This document shows positions 35,032 to 44,253 of a stretch of DNA of 64,000 bases, piece after piece (positions within the stretch are counted from its first letter, which is position 1; every line of letters starts with the position of its first letter). The DNA is from G965240465 sp965249525 (lineage in GTDB: Bacteria > SAR324 > JACQKK01): contig OZ252237.1 of assembly GCA_965249525.1 (NCBI GenBank), positions 992,001-1,056,000 of the forward strand, given 5' to 3'. Position numbers and translations under genes: made by a program. The notes below the pieces were generated by a model. The model saw nothing but the letters and a program-made list of their open reading frames with translations. It was not told the origin of the DNA and did no database searches.

Positions 35032-36921
35032 TCAGTTCTTGTCTTCTGAGGGGGGGTCTAGCTGGGTGTCTGCAGAGGGCAGCACTGTGCTGTCCACATC
35101 GGCAGCGATTTCCGCAGCCAGCTGTGCTGCTTGGTTATCTGGTGTGGTTTGGGCGGTTTTCTCGGGATTGGAGGAAAGGGGATGGGTGGTCTCTGCTGTC
35201 ATGGCTTCAAGGGATGAGTCAAATTGCAGGTCATCGGCTTCGTCTAGTCTGTTGGTGGCTTTCTGTGCTTGTTTTTGCAAGAAAGCCTGCAGGTTGTGGT
35301 GACAGGCTTGGGCTCTTTCAGGTTGATGGGCTTGTTGATAAAGATCTGCTAGTGTTTCCCAGTGTTGGGGGTGTGCTTGTTCTAGTTCCAGCCATTGTTG
35401 GAGACGCCCCAGCCATTCATTTTCTTTTTCTGTGCTGGCAAGGCGAGCCGCTTGCAGGACTTCTGGCCAGAGGTCGGCACGGTGGCAGATGAGTTCACTG
35501 AGGCATTCGTAGCAGGTTTCGGCTTTTTTGCCATGATTGTCGGCGATGAAGTGTTTTGCCAAAGGCAGCCAGAGGGATGCTTGGTTGCGATTGAGTTCCC
35601 CGGCTTTGCAGAGGCGAGCAAAGGTTTCTTGGTGGTCTTGACGCTGCATGGCGAGTTCAGCCAACATTTGCCATAGCTGGGGGGAGTTGGGTCTGGCTTT
35701 GGCAGCACGCAAGAGGCATTCTTCGGCTTGTTCAAATTGTTTACGAAACATCAGCCGTTGCCCCAAATGGACAAGCAGGTCATGTACTACGGATTCTGAG
35801 GCGTCCAGGTCACGCAAGCGGGTATAGACCTCATTGACTTGACCTTGCTTAAGCAGTACGCGGGCAGCTTGTTGTCGTATGGCGCTGTCTTTGGGGGTCA
35901 GCTGTTCCAGCCTGTTTAGTACTTGACGTGCTTCGTTGAGTTCCCCCAGCTGTTCATGGAGAATCGCCAGGTCTCGCAGCAGATCTTCTCGCTGGGGTTG
36001 GCGGCTAACCAGCATGCGCAGTGCCATACGCCTTCTTGAGGGACTGGCACGCTCTTTATACCATTGGTTGAGCAGTTCCCAGGCTTCCATGTCTTCCTTG
36101 TTGAGGCGAACAGTTTGCATCAAGGCATGTTCAGCCTGATAATTGCTGCGTTGGAAGTAAAACTCACCCAAGTTAAACCAGAAGTCTGCGTTTTGGGTTT
36201 CTTGTTCTACTGCGGTGCGATAGGCATGTTCTGCACCTTTGTCTTCATCCAGCTGCACCAGCACATTGCCTAGATGCGTCCAGGTTTCGGCCTGCTGCGG
36301 ATCTATATCCAGAGCCTTTTGGTAGCAGGTGCGGGCTTGGGCAGGTTCGTTGGCGCGGGCGTGCATTAGCCCCAGCAGATTCCAAACCTCAGAGTGAGCA
36401 GCCTGGTTCTCTGAGAGCGGTTCCAACAACTCACGGGCTTTGTCCAGTTCCTGCCGTTGGATGTACAATCGTACCAGTTGCAGCCTGGCTTCTAGATGGT
36501 TGGCATCAAGGCTAAGGGCGCTTTGGACGCTGTCCAGCGCCTCATCAAAACGCTGCATGCGCTCCAACAGCCCCGCCAAACTCAAATGGGTATGAATATC
36601 TCTGGGAGCACAGCGAACCGCTGCTCGCAGCGCATGCTCAGCCTCACTCTGGCGCCCCAAGGTCTGCATCAACAAACCCAGGCCCAGCAGCGCCTCGGCA
36701 TGGTCTTCATCCAACCGCAGCGCCTGACGATACAACCCCACCGCATTTTCTAAATCGCCCAGCTTCACATAAATGCGCGCACATTCCACCGCATGACGAG
36801 CATCATCAGGCTGACGCTGCTGCAAGCGCAACTGCTCATCCAGCTGATCCAGTAATTGCGCCTCCCTCTTGCGCTCTTCTCCAGCCGCAATTCCGCGCTT
36901 CGTGGCTTCATCTATTCCCAA
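35032..36921 (-). CDS. Tetratricopeptide-repeat (TPR) protein
   Basis: A 629-residue soluble solenoid with at least ten TPR units (examples: AVGLYRQALRLDEDHAEAL, AEHALRAAVRCAPRD, ARTCYQKALDIDPQQAETW). No signal peptide, membrane segment or enzyme domain. The C-terminal 80 residues are acidic and Ala/Thr-rich. It presumably scaffolds protein complexes; no partner is evident. It diverges from csrA across a 165-base spacer. Confidence 0.85.
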   Translation of the reverse strand: MGIDEATKRGIAAGEERKREAQLLDQLDEQLRLQQRQPDDARHAVECARIYVKLGDLENAVGLYRQALRLDEDHAEALLGLGLLMQTLGRQSEAEHALRAAVRCAPRDIHTHLSLAGLLERMQRFDEALDSVQSALSLDANHLEARLQLVRLYIQRQELDKARELLEPLSENQAAHSEVWNLLGLMHARANEPAQARTCYQKALDIDPQQAETWTHLGNVLVQLDEDKGAEHAYRTAVEQETQNADFWFNLGEFYFQRSNYQAEHALMQTVRLNKEDMEAWELLNQWYKERASPSRRRMALRMLVSRQPQREDLLRDLAILHEQLGELNEARQVLNRLEQLTPKDSAIRQQAARVLLKQGQVNEVYTRLRDLDASESVVHDLLVHLGQRLMFRKQFEQAEECLLRAAKARPNSPQLWQMLAELAMQRQDHQETFARLCKAGELNRNQASLWLPLAKHFIADNHGKKAETCYECLSELICHRADLWPEVLQAARLASTEKENEWLGRLQQWLELEQAHPQHWETLADLYQQAHQPERAQACHHNLQAFLQKQAQKATNRLDEADDLQFDSSLEAMTAETTHPLSSNPEKTAQTTPDNQAAQLAAEIAADVDSTVLPSADTQLDPPSEDKN

Positions 36922-37086
36922 GATTCACTCTCCTCCACACATGATAAAAAATCCACTCCCCAGCCCGTCAATCTCCAAAACCACACGCTGGTGGCACATC
37001 GCTTGCTTACTTCCATACAAGAAACCAACCATAACTCAGCAAATACACCCTGTCACTTTGCTACTTGCACCAGGAGACAACCATCC

Positions 37087-37317
37087 ATGCTCATTTTGAC
37101 TAGGAAGTCAGGCGAAAGCATCACCATCGGAGAAGATATCAAAATCCAGGTGATTGAAATTAAAGGACGCCAAGTGCGCCTGGGAATTGATGCGCCCAAA
37201 GACTGCATTATCCATAGAGAAGAAGTATACCTCCGCATCAAAAAAGAAGGCAAAAATGCTGTTAGCCCGCGTGTCTCTCTGCAAAAACTGGAAGAAGCGT
37301 TTAAGCCCGACAAATAG
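37087..37317 (+). CDS. csrA: Carbon storage regulator CsrA
   Basis: A 76-residue RNA-binding post-transcriptional regulator that binds GGA motifs in mRNA leaders. MLILTRKSGESITIGEDI and GRQVRLGIDAPKDCIIHREE are near-perfect CsrA; the key RNA-contact residues Leu4 and Arg44 regions are kept. The ATG at 37087 has AGGAGA 10 bases upstream; an in-frame extension back to 36856 crosses into the divergent TPR gene and is not credible. The tail is slightly longer than usual (about 61-67 residues is typical). Confidence 0.95.
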   Translation: MLILTRKSGESITIGEDIKIQVIEIKGRQVRLGIDAPKDCIIHREEVYLRIKKEGKNAVSPRVSLQKLEEAFKPDK

Positions 37318-37596
37318 CCCTCTTGCCACTTAATAATCCACATACCTTAGCATACACCCCAAGCACATACTTGCCACACCCTGCACCCCCGCTGCCCCAC
37401 TGGCTGGTGCTGGGTTTGCCATGAAGGCATCTGCCTCCCCTCCCTCTCTCGCCCCAAGAGTCGTCCCGAGGAACCCCAGCTGGTACAGGGTCGGCTTTGC
37501 CTGTTTTGATTGACTCCAAGTCCCATTTCTAGTAAAGGTATGCTACTGTCCCTGCCCGTTCTTTAATTTTTTCCAATCCCGTGGAGAATAAGTGTT

Positions 37597-39954
37597 ATGA
37601 ACGAACTTGAACTCTTCCAATCGCTTACCCAAGCAAAAAAAATCTCGCAAATTGAAGACGCACTGGAAGCTTTTAAAAAAGCACAGGGCGACTCCGTTAA
37701 GCCTGAACCTGTTGATGGTAACGACAATAATCGTGGTTCAATTGATACTGTTGCAGATGCTGGACGCTCGCTGATAGAGAGAGTCACCAACGCTTTTGAT
37801 GCCCTCCTGAAGCTTGAACATGACAAACACAAGGGAAAACCTGATTGTCGCTCGCCTCACCAAGCAGCCATTGCCTGGTTTGGAGTACCAAGGGATGGCG
37901 GAATCTCAAAAATGTCTAAAAAAGATAAAAAACACCTGGCAAAAAATATCATCGTGAGAGTTGAAGAAGGAGAAAGAGAAAGATCGCATAAATTGCGTCT
38001 TGTCTCGATTATTGATCACGGTATCGGCATTGAACCCCATGAATTCTCAAACACCATCCTCAAACTTCAGGGGAATAACAAGGTCGATAAATTCTATCTG
38101 ATGGGGGCTTATGGACAAGGAGGATCAAGCACATTTAAATTCAGTAAATACACTGTAATTATCTCTCTCAAATACCGATCTAACCAAGTCGGTTTCACCG
38201 TAGTATATTATCAAAAATGGACACCAGAACGTAAGCATGGTTATTATGCGTTCTTGGGAAAGAATGGTGCCCCCTTATGTGTGGATGCTGACCGTGCCAC
38301 TGATATCCTTTTAGAATCAAAAATAGTCAAGAATTTTGAGCACGGAACCATTGTACGCCATTTTGGGTACGACCTTACAAAGTACAAATGGCCGCTTGGT
38401 CCCGCAAGTGTGTATGGATTGCTGGATCGCATGCTTTTTGATCCAGTTACTACCCTTCGCTTTGAGAACCGACTGCGCGCCGACAGTAAAGATACCACCA
38501 TCAAGGAAGTACACAATGGAGACCGACTGCATCCCGACAAAGGTACCACCATCAAAGGGGTGCGCAATGCCCTCAATGCCGATCAAGCTTCTAGGAGGTT
38601 ATCCATTGCTTATCGTAACAGCTGGAATATCCCCCTTGGGGGTGATGACCATATCTCGCTCGAATGCTGGGTTATTGATCCAGAAGAAATCAAAAAGCGT
38701 CAGGGGGTGCCTCCTACTAGGGCTTATATAGACCCCAAGAAACCTGTGATATTTACCATTAATGGACAAAACCATGGTGAGTTTTCTTGGAATTTCATCG
38801 ATAAGGCTGGGTTAGTTTTCCTTGACAGATTTTTAATATGTCACCTGAACTGTAATGCTCTCACACAGGAAGCAAAGGAAGATTTATTTACCAGTAACCG
38901 TGAACAGATTCGTACAGACTATGATTTGTATAAAGATATTCGCTTAAAGGTAATCGAAACACTCAAGGGGGACAAAGAATTGGAAGCGTGGAATGAGAAA
39001 GCTCGCCAGCAAAGTCTTGAAGGAATCGATAAAGACGAACGGTATGATGAAATGTGCAAGGAACTCAGTCGTATGTGGAAGCAAGAAGGGAATTCTCCCC
39101 AGATGGTTGGAGGTACAATAGACGCCCACAATGGTGGTAGAGCCATCCATCCAGGACATCCACACGGGAAACCTGAAGATGTCGAAGACCTTTGTGACCC
39201 ACCAAACTATGTTGAGATTCTTGAGAAAACAGAACCGTTAGATTTCTATTTAGGACGTATAAGACATTTAAGGATTAAAACAGATGCTATTGACCAGGAA
39301 GATGGGGCGGAATCCCCTTTCCGTATAATATTGGAGGGTGAGAGGCATCTTAAAGAACTGAACCAGAGCACACTTACAGGTGGCAACATGCGCATCGATG
39401 TTGAATGCCACAGTACCGAGGTGGGAGAAACTGGCTTTATCCGTATAGAACACAAAACATATCCAAGGGTAAGAGACCAACTGGAATATGTCATTGTTGA
39501 GGTTCCAGAAACCAAAGCACCACAGGGCAAGACGAATTTCCCAGATGTTAAGATTATCCCAGTGCCAGACTCCAATGATAAAAATTGGCATCATATTAGC
39601 GACGATCAGGATATCACTCGCAACGCCAGCAACTTCGCAAAGAATAAGGATGGCAAGGTTTATGTCTATTACTCACAGGTATATCCGACTTTTAAAAGAG
39701 AGTGGGAGCGCCTGAGAAAAAAGAGCCCTGCCGAGGGTGTTGCATTTCTGGCTAAATACAAACGATTGATTGCCGCCTATTCCCTGTCTATGCAACGAGA
39801 TAGAGAAAATGAAAGTGACGACCTGCCAGAATCCAATGGGCATGAAGACCTACACCGCCAAGAACGCTGTCGGCAAGCCGATGTTGCTGCCTGGGCAGCT
39901 TCTTCTCAGCAGATAAGTAACTACAAACCTTTGGGGGATGATGACTCTGAATAA
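37597..39954 (+). CDS. Large GHKL (Bergerat-fold) ATPase of unknown function
   Basis: A 785-residue protein. The N-terminal third has the three ATP-binding motifs of the Hsp90/MutL/histidine-kinase fold: N box ERVTNAFDAL (Glu61, Asn65, Asp68), DHGIGI (140-145) and the GAYGQGGSS lid loop (170-178). The middle and C-terminal regions contain no helicase, nuclease or kinase motif I can recognise; the region from about 540 to 690 is beta-rich. MutL/MORC-like GHKL ATPases occur in bacterial R-M and defence loci, so a defence role is plausible here, but no partner gene is adjacent. GGAG precedes the ATG. Confidence 0.8.
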   Translation: MNELELFQSLTQAKKISQIEDALEAFKKAQGDSVKPEPVDGNDNNRGSIDTVADAGRSLIERVTNAFDALLKLEHDKHKGKPDCRSPHQAAIAWFGVPRDGGISKMSKKDKKHLAKNIIVRVEEGERERSHKLRLVSIIDHGIGIEPHEFSNTILKLQGNNKVDKFYLMGAYGQGGSSTFKFSKYTVIISLKYRSNQVGFTVVYYQKWTPERKHGYYAFLGKNGAPLCVDADRATDILLESKIVKNFEHGTIVRHFGYDLTKYKWPLGPASVYGLLDRMLFDPVTTLRFENRLRADSKDTTIKEVHNGDRLHPDKGTTIKGVRNALNADQASRRLSIAYRNSWNIPLGGDDHISLECWVIDPEEIKKRQGVPPTRAYIDPKKPVIFTINGQNHGEFSWNFIDKAGLVFLDRFLICHLNCNALTQEAKEDLFTSNREQIRTDYDLYKDIRLKVIETLKGDKELEAWNEKARQQSLEGIDKDERYDEMCKELSRMWKQEGNSPQMVGGTIDAHNGGRAIHPGHPHGKPEDVEDLCDPPNYVEILEKTEPLDFYLGRIRHLRIKTDAIDQEDGAESPFRIILEGERHLKELNQSTLTGGNMRIDVECHSTEVGETGFIRIEHKTYPRVRDQLEYVIVEVPETKAPQGKTNFPDVKIIPVPDSNDKNWHHISDDQDITRNASNFAKNKDGKVYVYYSQVYPTFKREWERLRKKSPAEGVAFLAKYKRLIAAYSLSMQRDRENESDDLPESNGHEDLHRQERCRQADVAAWAASSQQISNYKPLGDDDSE

Positions 39955-39992
39955 ACCTAAGTCCACTTAGAAGCTGAACGCTGTTTGCTAGC

Positions 39993-40079
39993 TGGTGCCC
40001 GGGGTGGGATTTGAACCCACACACCCATAAGGGCGAGGGATTTTAAGTCCCTTGCGTCTACCAATTCCGCCACCCAGGC
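39993..40079 (-). tRNA. tRNA-Leu (anticodon TAA)
   Basis: Class II tRNA on the minus strand: acceptor GCCTGGG/CCCGGGC, anticodon stem around CTTAAAA, variable arm, T-loop GTTCAAATC, discriminator A and an encoded CCA. Confidence 0.95.
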
Positions 40080-40201
40080 TGCCAGCAATGGACATATCTC
40101 TTATGGTGAACTTAGGGCAGGTTATCATAGTCGGGAAGATAAGCTAGCACGGTCATTTGACAAAGTGATGGCGCAAAGTCATGGGGCAGGGTTATCTGGT
40201 A

Positions 40202-40272
40202 AGGCGACGACCGGAATCGAACCGGTGATAAAGGTTTTGCAGACCTCTGCCTTACCTCTTGGCTACGTCGCC
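40202..40272 (-). tRNA. tRNA-Cys (anticodon GCA)
   Basis: Minus-strand cloverleaf: acceptor GGCGACG/CGTCGCC, anticodon loop TCTGCAA with GCA, T-loop GTTCGATTC, discriminator T as expected for Cys. CCA is not encoded. Its 5' end lies in a 12-bp tandem repeat. Confidence 0.95.
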
Positions 40273-40322
40273 CCGCATGTCGCCCCGCATGTCGCCCCGC
40301 ATGTTGCCCTGCATGTCGCCCA
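40267..40322 (-). repeat. 12-bp tandem repeat at the 5' end of tRNA-Cys
   Basis: Four and a half units of gtcgccccgcat. The first unit contains the first six bases of the tRNA (GGCGAC on the minus strand), the rest lie immediately upstream of it. Confidence 0.9.
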
Positions 40323-40689
40323 GTAAAGCTCACTATGCCATAATTGACTCAAACTGCTGTGTGGCTCTTCTGCTTTTTTGGCTTTGCTTTTTTTAGCTCT
40401 GCTGTTTTTGGATGGCTGCTCTGGTGCTGTCTAGCGTGCTGCCGGGGTTGTTCACGCCAGGTGTCGTGGCTTGTAAGTTAGGGGAAATTTGCATGAAAGT
40501 CAAGGGATATCACCGCAGGCAGCTGCTGTTATGCAATGTTTTAGGGGGGAAATTTTGCTCACAGCAGCATTCCTTTGGGACAAAGTATGGGGCAAACTTA
40601 CCAACCCAACCTGCTTGGAGGCATGAGAAAATAGTGTACAAGTAATGGAGAAGGGATGATTTTGGTCATGTTTGAATAGGAGACTTTGA
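40323..40689. other. Gene-free spacer between tRNA-Cys and folD
   Basis: The left part is T-rich with repeated ctgctttttt-like strings. A 77-codon frame at 40412-40645 has no recognisable protein features. I see no RNA gene or clear promoter. Confidence 0.5.
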
Positions 40690-41628
40690 TTGCAGTGGTT
40701 AAAAGGAAAAGAGGTGCGGGATGCCATGATGCCTGGTCTGTGTGCTGAGGCCAAGCGTTTGGCAATGCGTGGTTCGCGCCCGCGTTTGGTGATGGTTTTG
40801 GTGGGCGAGCATGCGCCCTCGCGCAGCTATGTGCGCAGCAAAGCCAAGTTGGCGGAGCAATTGGGCATCCAGGCAGAGGTGCTGGAGCTGCGAGAACAGG
40901 CTTCACAAGCCGAGATGCATGCCTTGTTGGACGGCTTGAATGCCAATGACAGTGTCCATGGGATTTTGTGTCAAAGTCCGCTGCCGGCGCAGCTGGATGA
41001 GACACAGATTTCACAGCGCATCCATCCCAAGAAAGATGTGGACGGGTTTCATCCCCACAATGCAGGCATGATGCTGCTGGGCAAGCCCTGCCTTGCCCCT
41101 TGTACGCCATCAGGGGTGCTGTCCATGCTGCATCATTACGGCATTGCCACACGGGGACGAACTGCGGTGGTATTGGGTCGCAGCCAGATTGTCGGTCGCC
41201 CCATGGCAGTGATGCTGTCAGCCAAGGGGGAAGACGCCATTGTAACCTTGCTGCATTCGGCAGCTGAGGATCTGCGTCCCTTCACGCAGCAGGCAGAGAT
41301 TGTGGTGGTGGCGGTGGGCAAGCCTGGCTTGATTACAGCAGAGATGATACGCCCAGGTGCTGTGGTGATAGATGTGGGCATTACGCGGGTGGAGAGTGCT
41401 GACAGCCAGCGGGGATATCGCATTGTGGGCGATGTGGATGCTGCCTCAGTAGCACAAAAGGCAGGTGCGCTGAGTCCTGTTCCTGGGGGTGTGGGTTTAA
41501 TGACTGTCACCATGCTGATGGCTAACACCCTGCGTGCAGCCCGTTGGCAGCAAGAGAATGTGCCGCCTGATGCCATTTGGCGAAGAACCTGGCAAACTGA
41601 GACAGTAGGGGCAGCGGGGTCTGCTTAG
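40690..41628 (+). CDS. folD: Bifunctional methylenetetrahydrofolate dehydrogenase/cyclohydrolase FolD
   Basis: A 312-residue cytoplasmic enzyme that interconverts methylene-, methenyl- and formyl-tetrahydrofolate. Catalytic Lys is in SYVRSKAKLAEQLG; other signatures are QSPLPAQLD, KDVDGFHP, PCTPSGVLSML, GRSQIVGRPMA and SPVPGGVGLMTVTMLM. The start is a TTG with AGGAGA 6 bases upstream, and no ATG lies nearby. About 25 residues longer at the C-terminus than usual. Confidence 0.95.
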   Translation: MQWLKGKEVRDAMMPGLCAEAKRLAMRGSRPRLVMVLVGEHAPSRSYVRSKAKLAEQLGIQAEVLELREQASQAEMHALLDGLNANDSVHGILCQSPLPAQLDETQISQRIHPKKDVDGFHPHNAGMMLLGKPCLAPCTPSGVLSMLHHYGIATRGRTAVVLGRSQIVGRPMAVMLSAKGEDAIVTLLHSAAEDLRPFTQQAEIVVVAVGKPGLITAEMIRPGAVVIDVGITRVESADSQRGYRIVGDVDAASVAQKAGALSPVPGGVGLMTVTMLMANTLRAARWQQENVPPDAIWRRTWQTETVGAAGSA

Positions 41629-41714
41629 TGGCAGGTGGATAGCAGCTGCTGGCAAAGCAGCTGGCATGCTGGTATTGGCCGCACTCGCAATATAAAAAAG
41701 CATAGGAGAAGCAG

Positions 41715-43997
41715 ATGAAAAAAGACCATAACAGCCCCGCAAATGATTTTAGTAAAGAGGCACTGGAATATCACCGCCGTCCTCCGCGCGGAAAGATAGA
41801 AGTACGTCCTACCAAACCCACAGCCACACAGCATGATTTGTCGCTTGCCTACAGCCCTGGAGTGGCAGCGCCGTGTTTGGAAATTGCGCGTGATGCTTCA
41901 CTCAGTTGGAAATACACCGCTCGTGGCAACTTGGTGGCAGTCATCAGCGATGGCAGTGCGGTGCTGGGCTTGGGGAATATCGGTGCCGCTGCTTCCAAAC
42001 CCGTGATGGAGGGCAAGGGGGTGTTGTTCAAACGTTTTGCTGGCATAGATGTGTTTGACATAGAGGTCGACTCACGCAGCCCCCAGCACTTTATTGATGT
42101 AGTCAGTGCGCTGGAACCTTCTTTTGGCGGCATCAATCTGGAGGACATCAAGGCACCTGAATGCTTTGAGATAGAACCTGCCTTGCAGCAAAAAATGGGC
42201 ATTCCGGTATTTCATGATGACCAGCACGGCACAGCCATTATCACAGGTGCTGCCTTGTTGAATGCACTGAAACTGATAGATAAACGCATAGAAAACATTC
42301 AGGTGGTGTTCAGCGGGGCCGGTGCTGCTGCCTTGGGATGCGCTAACTTTTACTTACAACTGGGCATGCGGCGGGACAACATCTTGATGAGCGATATCCA
42401 TGGCGTTCTGCACCAAGATCGTGATGACCTCAGCCCACAGGGACGAGAATTCGCCCAAAAAACCCAGCACCGCACCCTCAAAGATGCCATCCGTGATGCA
42501 GATGTCTTTGTCGGTCTCTCGGCACCCCATGTGCTGACGCCTGAAATGCTGAAAACCATGGCAGACAAACCCGTCGTCTTTGCCCTGGCCAACCCCACCC
42601 CAGAAATAGATTACAACCTCGCCAGACAAACCCGCCCTGATGCCATCATCGCCACAGGACGCTCCGATTATCCCAATCAGGTCAACAATGTCCTCTGTTT
42701 CCCCTTCATTTTCCGTGGTGCCATTGATGTGCGCGCCCGTTGTATCAATGAGGAAATGAAGCTGGCTGCTGCATCCGCACTTGCCACGCTGGCTATTGCC
42801 GAAATCCCCGATGAAGTCCTCGTCGCCTATAAACTAGACGCCCTGCATTTCGGTACAGAATACCTCATCCCCAAGCCCTTTGATCCCCGCGTCTTGCTGA
42901 CAGTCGCCCCTGCCGTAGCCAAGGCAGCCATAGAAAGCGGTGTCGCCTCCTCTCAAGAATTCCATATCAATGCCTACAAAGACCGCATGGAATCTCTGCA
43001 AAGCCTGGCAAAACACACGGTGAGAAAATTCAGCAGGCGACTTGCCGCCGACAAACCCAAACGCATCGTCTTCCCTGACAGCAGCAGCGAACCTGTGCTG
43101 CGCGCCTGCCATCACATTATTAGAGAAGGCATCGCCCAACCCATCCTCTTAGGCAGTTCAGAACACATCCAGCACTGGGCGCAACGCTGGCAAATAGAAC
43201 TTCACGGAGTGGAAATTCTTGACCACTTTACCTCCCCCATGCTCAATTCTTTCGCCATGGAATTACTGAAAACCCGCGCCCGCAAAGGTATAGACAAACT
43301 CCAAGCCCGCGCCCTGGCAGAAGAAGCCATTGAATTCGGATTGATGATGGTCAAAACCGCCCACGCCGACTGTTTCGTGGGCGGCATCAGCAGACCCTAC
43401 CCAGAAATCCTGCGCCCCGCACTGAAACTTATCGGACTCAGAGACGGCGTCTCCACCGCCAGCGGCTTTTACATGCTACTATTTAAAGACCGCACCCTCT
43501 TCCTCTCTGACTGCACCATCAACATCCATCCCACCGCAGAACAACTCGCTGGTATCGCCTGTAATACCGCTCGCGCCGCACAATTCCTAGGACACACCCC
43601 CAAAATCGCCTTCCTCTCCTATTCCAACTTCGGCGGCGTCCCCAACAAAGAAAACCACGTCATCAAAACAGCCCTGCAAATTATCCACCAAGAACAACCC
43701 CAACTCATGGCTGAAGGCGAAATGCAAGCCCATCTGGCACTCTCTCATCAAGAAAGGCAAAACCTCTTCCCCTTCTCCATCCTGGAAGGACCTGCCAATG
43801 TCCTCATCATGCCCAACCTCAACGCTGCTTCCATCGCCTGCCGTATGCTGGTCAGTCTCAGCGATGCCGAAATGATTGGACCCATCCTCTCTGGCATGAA
43901 ACAACCCATTAATCTCATTCCACAAGAAGCAGGCGTTCAAGATATCGTCAATATGACCACCATCTCCGCACTAGAAGCCCAAGAGGGCATGCTCTAA
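41715..43997 (+). CDS. maeB: NADP-dependent malic enzyme with phosphotransacetylase-like domain (MaeB)
   Basis: A 760-residue enzyme that decarboxylates malate to pyruvate. Residues 1 to about 430 form the malic enzyme (AYSPGVAAPC, HDDQHGTAIITGA, VFSGAGAAALGCANFY). Residues 430-760 form a phosphotransacetylase-like regulatory domain (RIVFPDSSSEPVLRACH), which in MaeB senses acetyl-CoA. Length matches. AGGAG precedes the ATG. A hairpin-like CAGCTGC/GCAGCTG lies in the spacer after folD. Confidence 0.95.
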   Translation: MKKDHNSPANDFSKEALEYHRRPPRGKIEVRPTKPTATQHDLSLAYSPGVAAPCLEIARDASLSWKYTARGNLVAVISDGSAVLGLGNIGAAASKPVMEGKGVLFKRFAGIDVFDIEVDSRSPQHFIDVVSALEPSFGGINLEDIKAPECFEIEPALQQKMGIPVFHDDQHGTAIITGAALLNALKLIDKRIENIQVVFSGAGAAALGCANFYLQLGMRRDNILMSDIHGVLHQDRDDLSPQGREFAQKTQHRTLKDAIRDADVFVGLSAPHVLTPEMLKTMADKPVVFALANPTPEIDYNLARQTRPDAIIATGRSDYPNQVNNVLCFPFIFRGAIDVRARCINEEMKLAAASALATLAIAEIPDEVLVAYKLDALHFGTEYLIPKPFDPRVLLTVAPAVAKAAIESGVASSQEFHINAYKDRMESLQSLAKHTVRKFSRRLAADKPKRIVFPDSSSEPVLRACHHIIREGIAQPILLGSSEHIQHWAQRWQIELHGVEILDHFTSPMLNSFAMELLKTRARKGIDKLQARALAEEAIEFGLMMVKTAHADCFVGGISRPYPEILRPALKLIGLRDGVSTASGFYMLLFKDRTLFLSDCTINIHPTAEQLAGIACNTARAAQFLGHTPKIAFLSYSNFGGVPNKENHVIKTALQIIHQEQPQLMAEGEMQAHLALSHQERQNLFPFSILEGPANVLIMPNLNAASIACRMLVSLSDAEMIGPILSGMKQPINLIPQEAGVQDIVNMTTISALEAQEGML

Positions 43998-44179
43998 TAA
44001 TCTAATAGACAACTCTCATAGACAACTTTAATAGGAGATTGGATAAAAAGTTGCAGTGCTGTCTGCAAGAATGGTATATTACTATTCATATGTCGCCGTT
44101 AAAAAATCATGCCCACAGATAATGCCATGGATCTTATTGGTGCCTTATGAATAAGGTTGTAACCCGCGTGGTGCATGCC

Positions 44180-44207
44180 TTGAAGGACATAAAAAATTAA
44201 GTTATAT
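44180..44207 (+). promoter_or_regulatory. Possible sigma-70 promoter before the nitronate monooxygenase gene
   Basis: TTGAAG (44180-44185), a 16-base spacer and TTATAT (44202-44207), 46 bases before the start codon. The AT-rich spacer 43998-44253 has no gene. Confidence 0.4.
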
Positions 44208-44253
44208 TGCAATCATGTATCCTCAATAAGATAAAGACCTATAAGATAAAAGT

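Noticed and set aside
36856..37086. Long N-terminal extension of CsrA
   Set aside because: It overlaps the start of the divergent TPR gene and precedes a proper ribosome binding site and ATG at 37087.
40267..40322. CRISPR-like repeats
   Set aside because: Units are contiguous with no spacers; a minisatellite.
40412..40645. 77-codon frame between tRNA-Cys and folD
   Set aside because: No recognisable protein character, no ribosome binding site, in an otherwise gene-free spacer.
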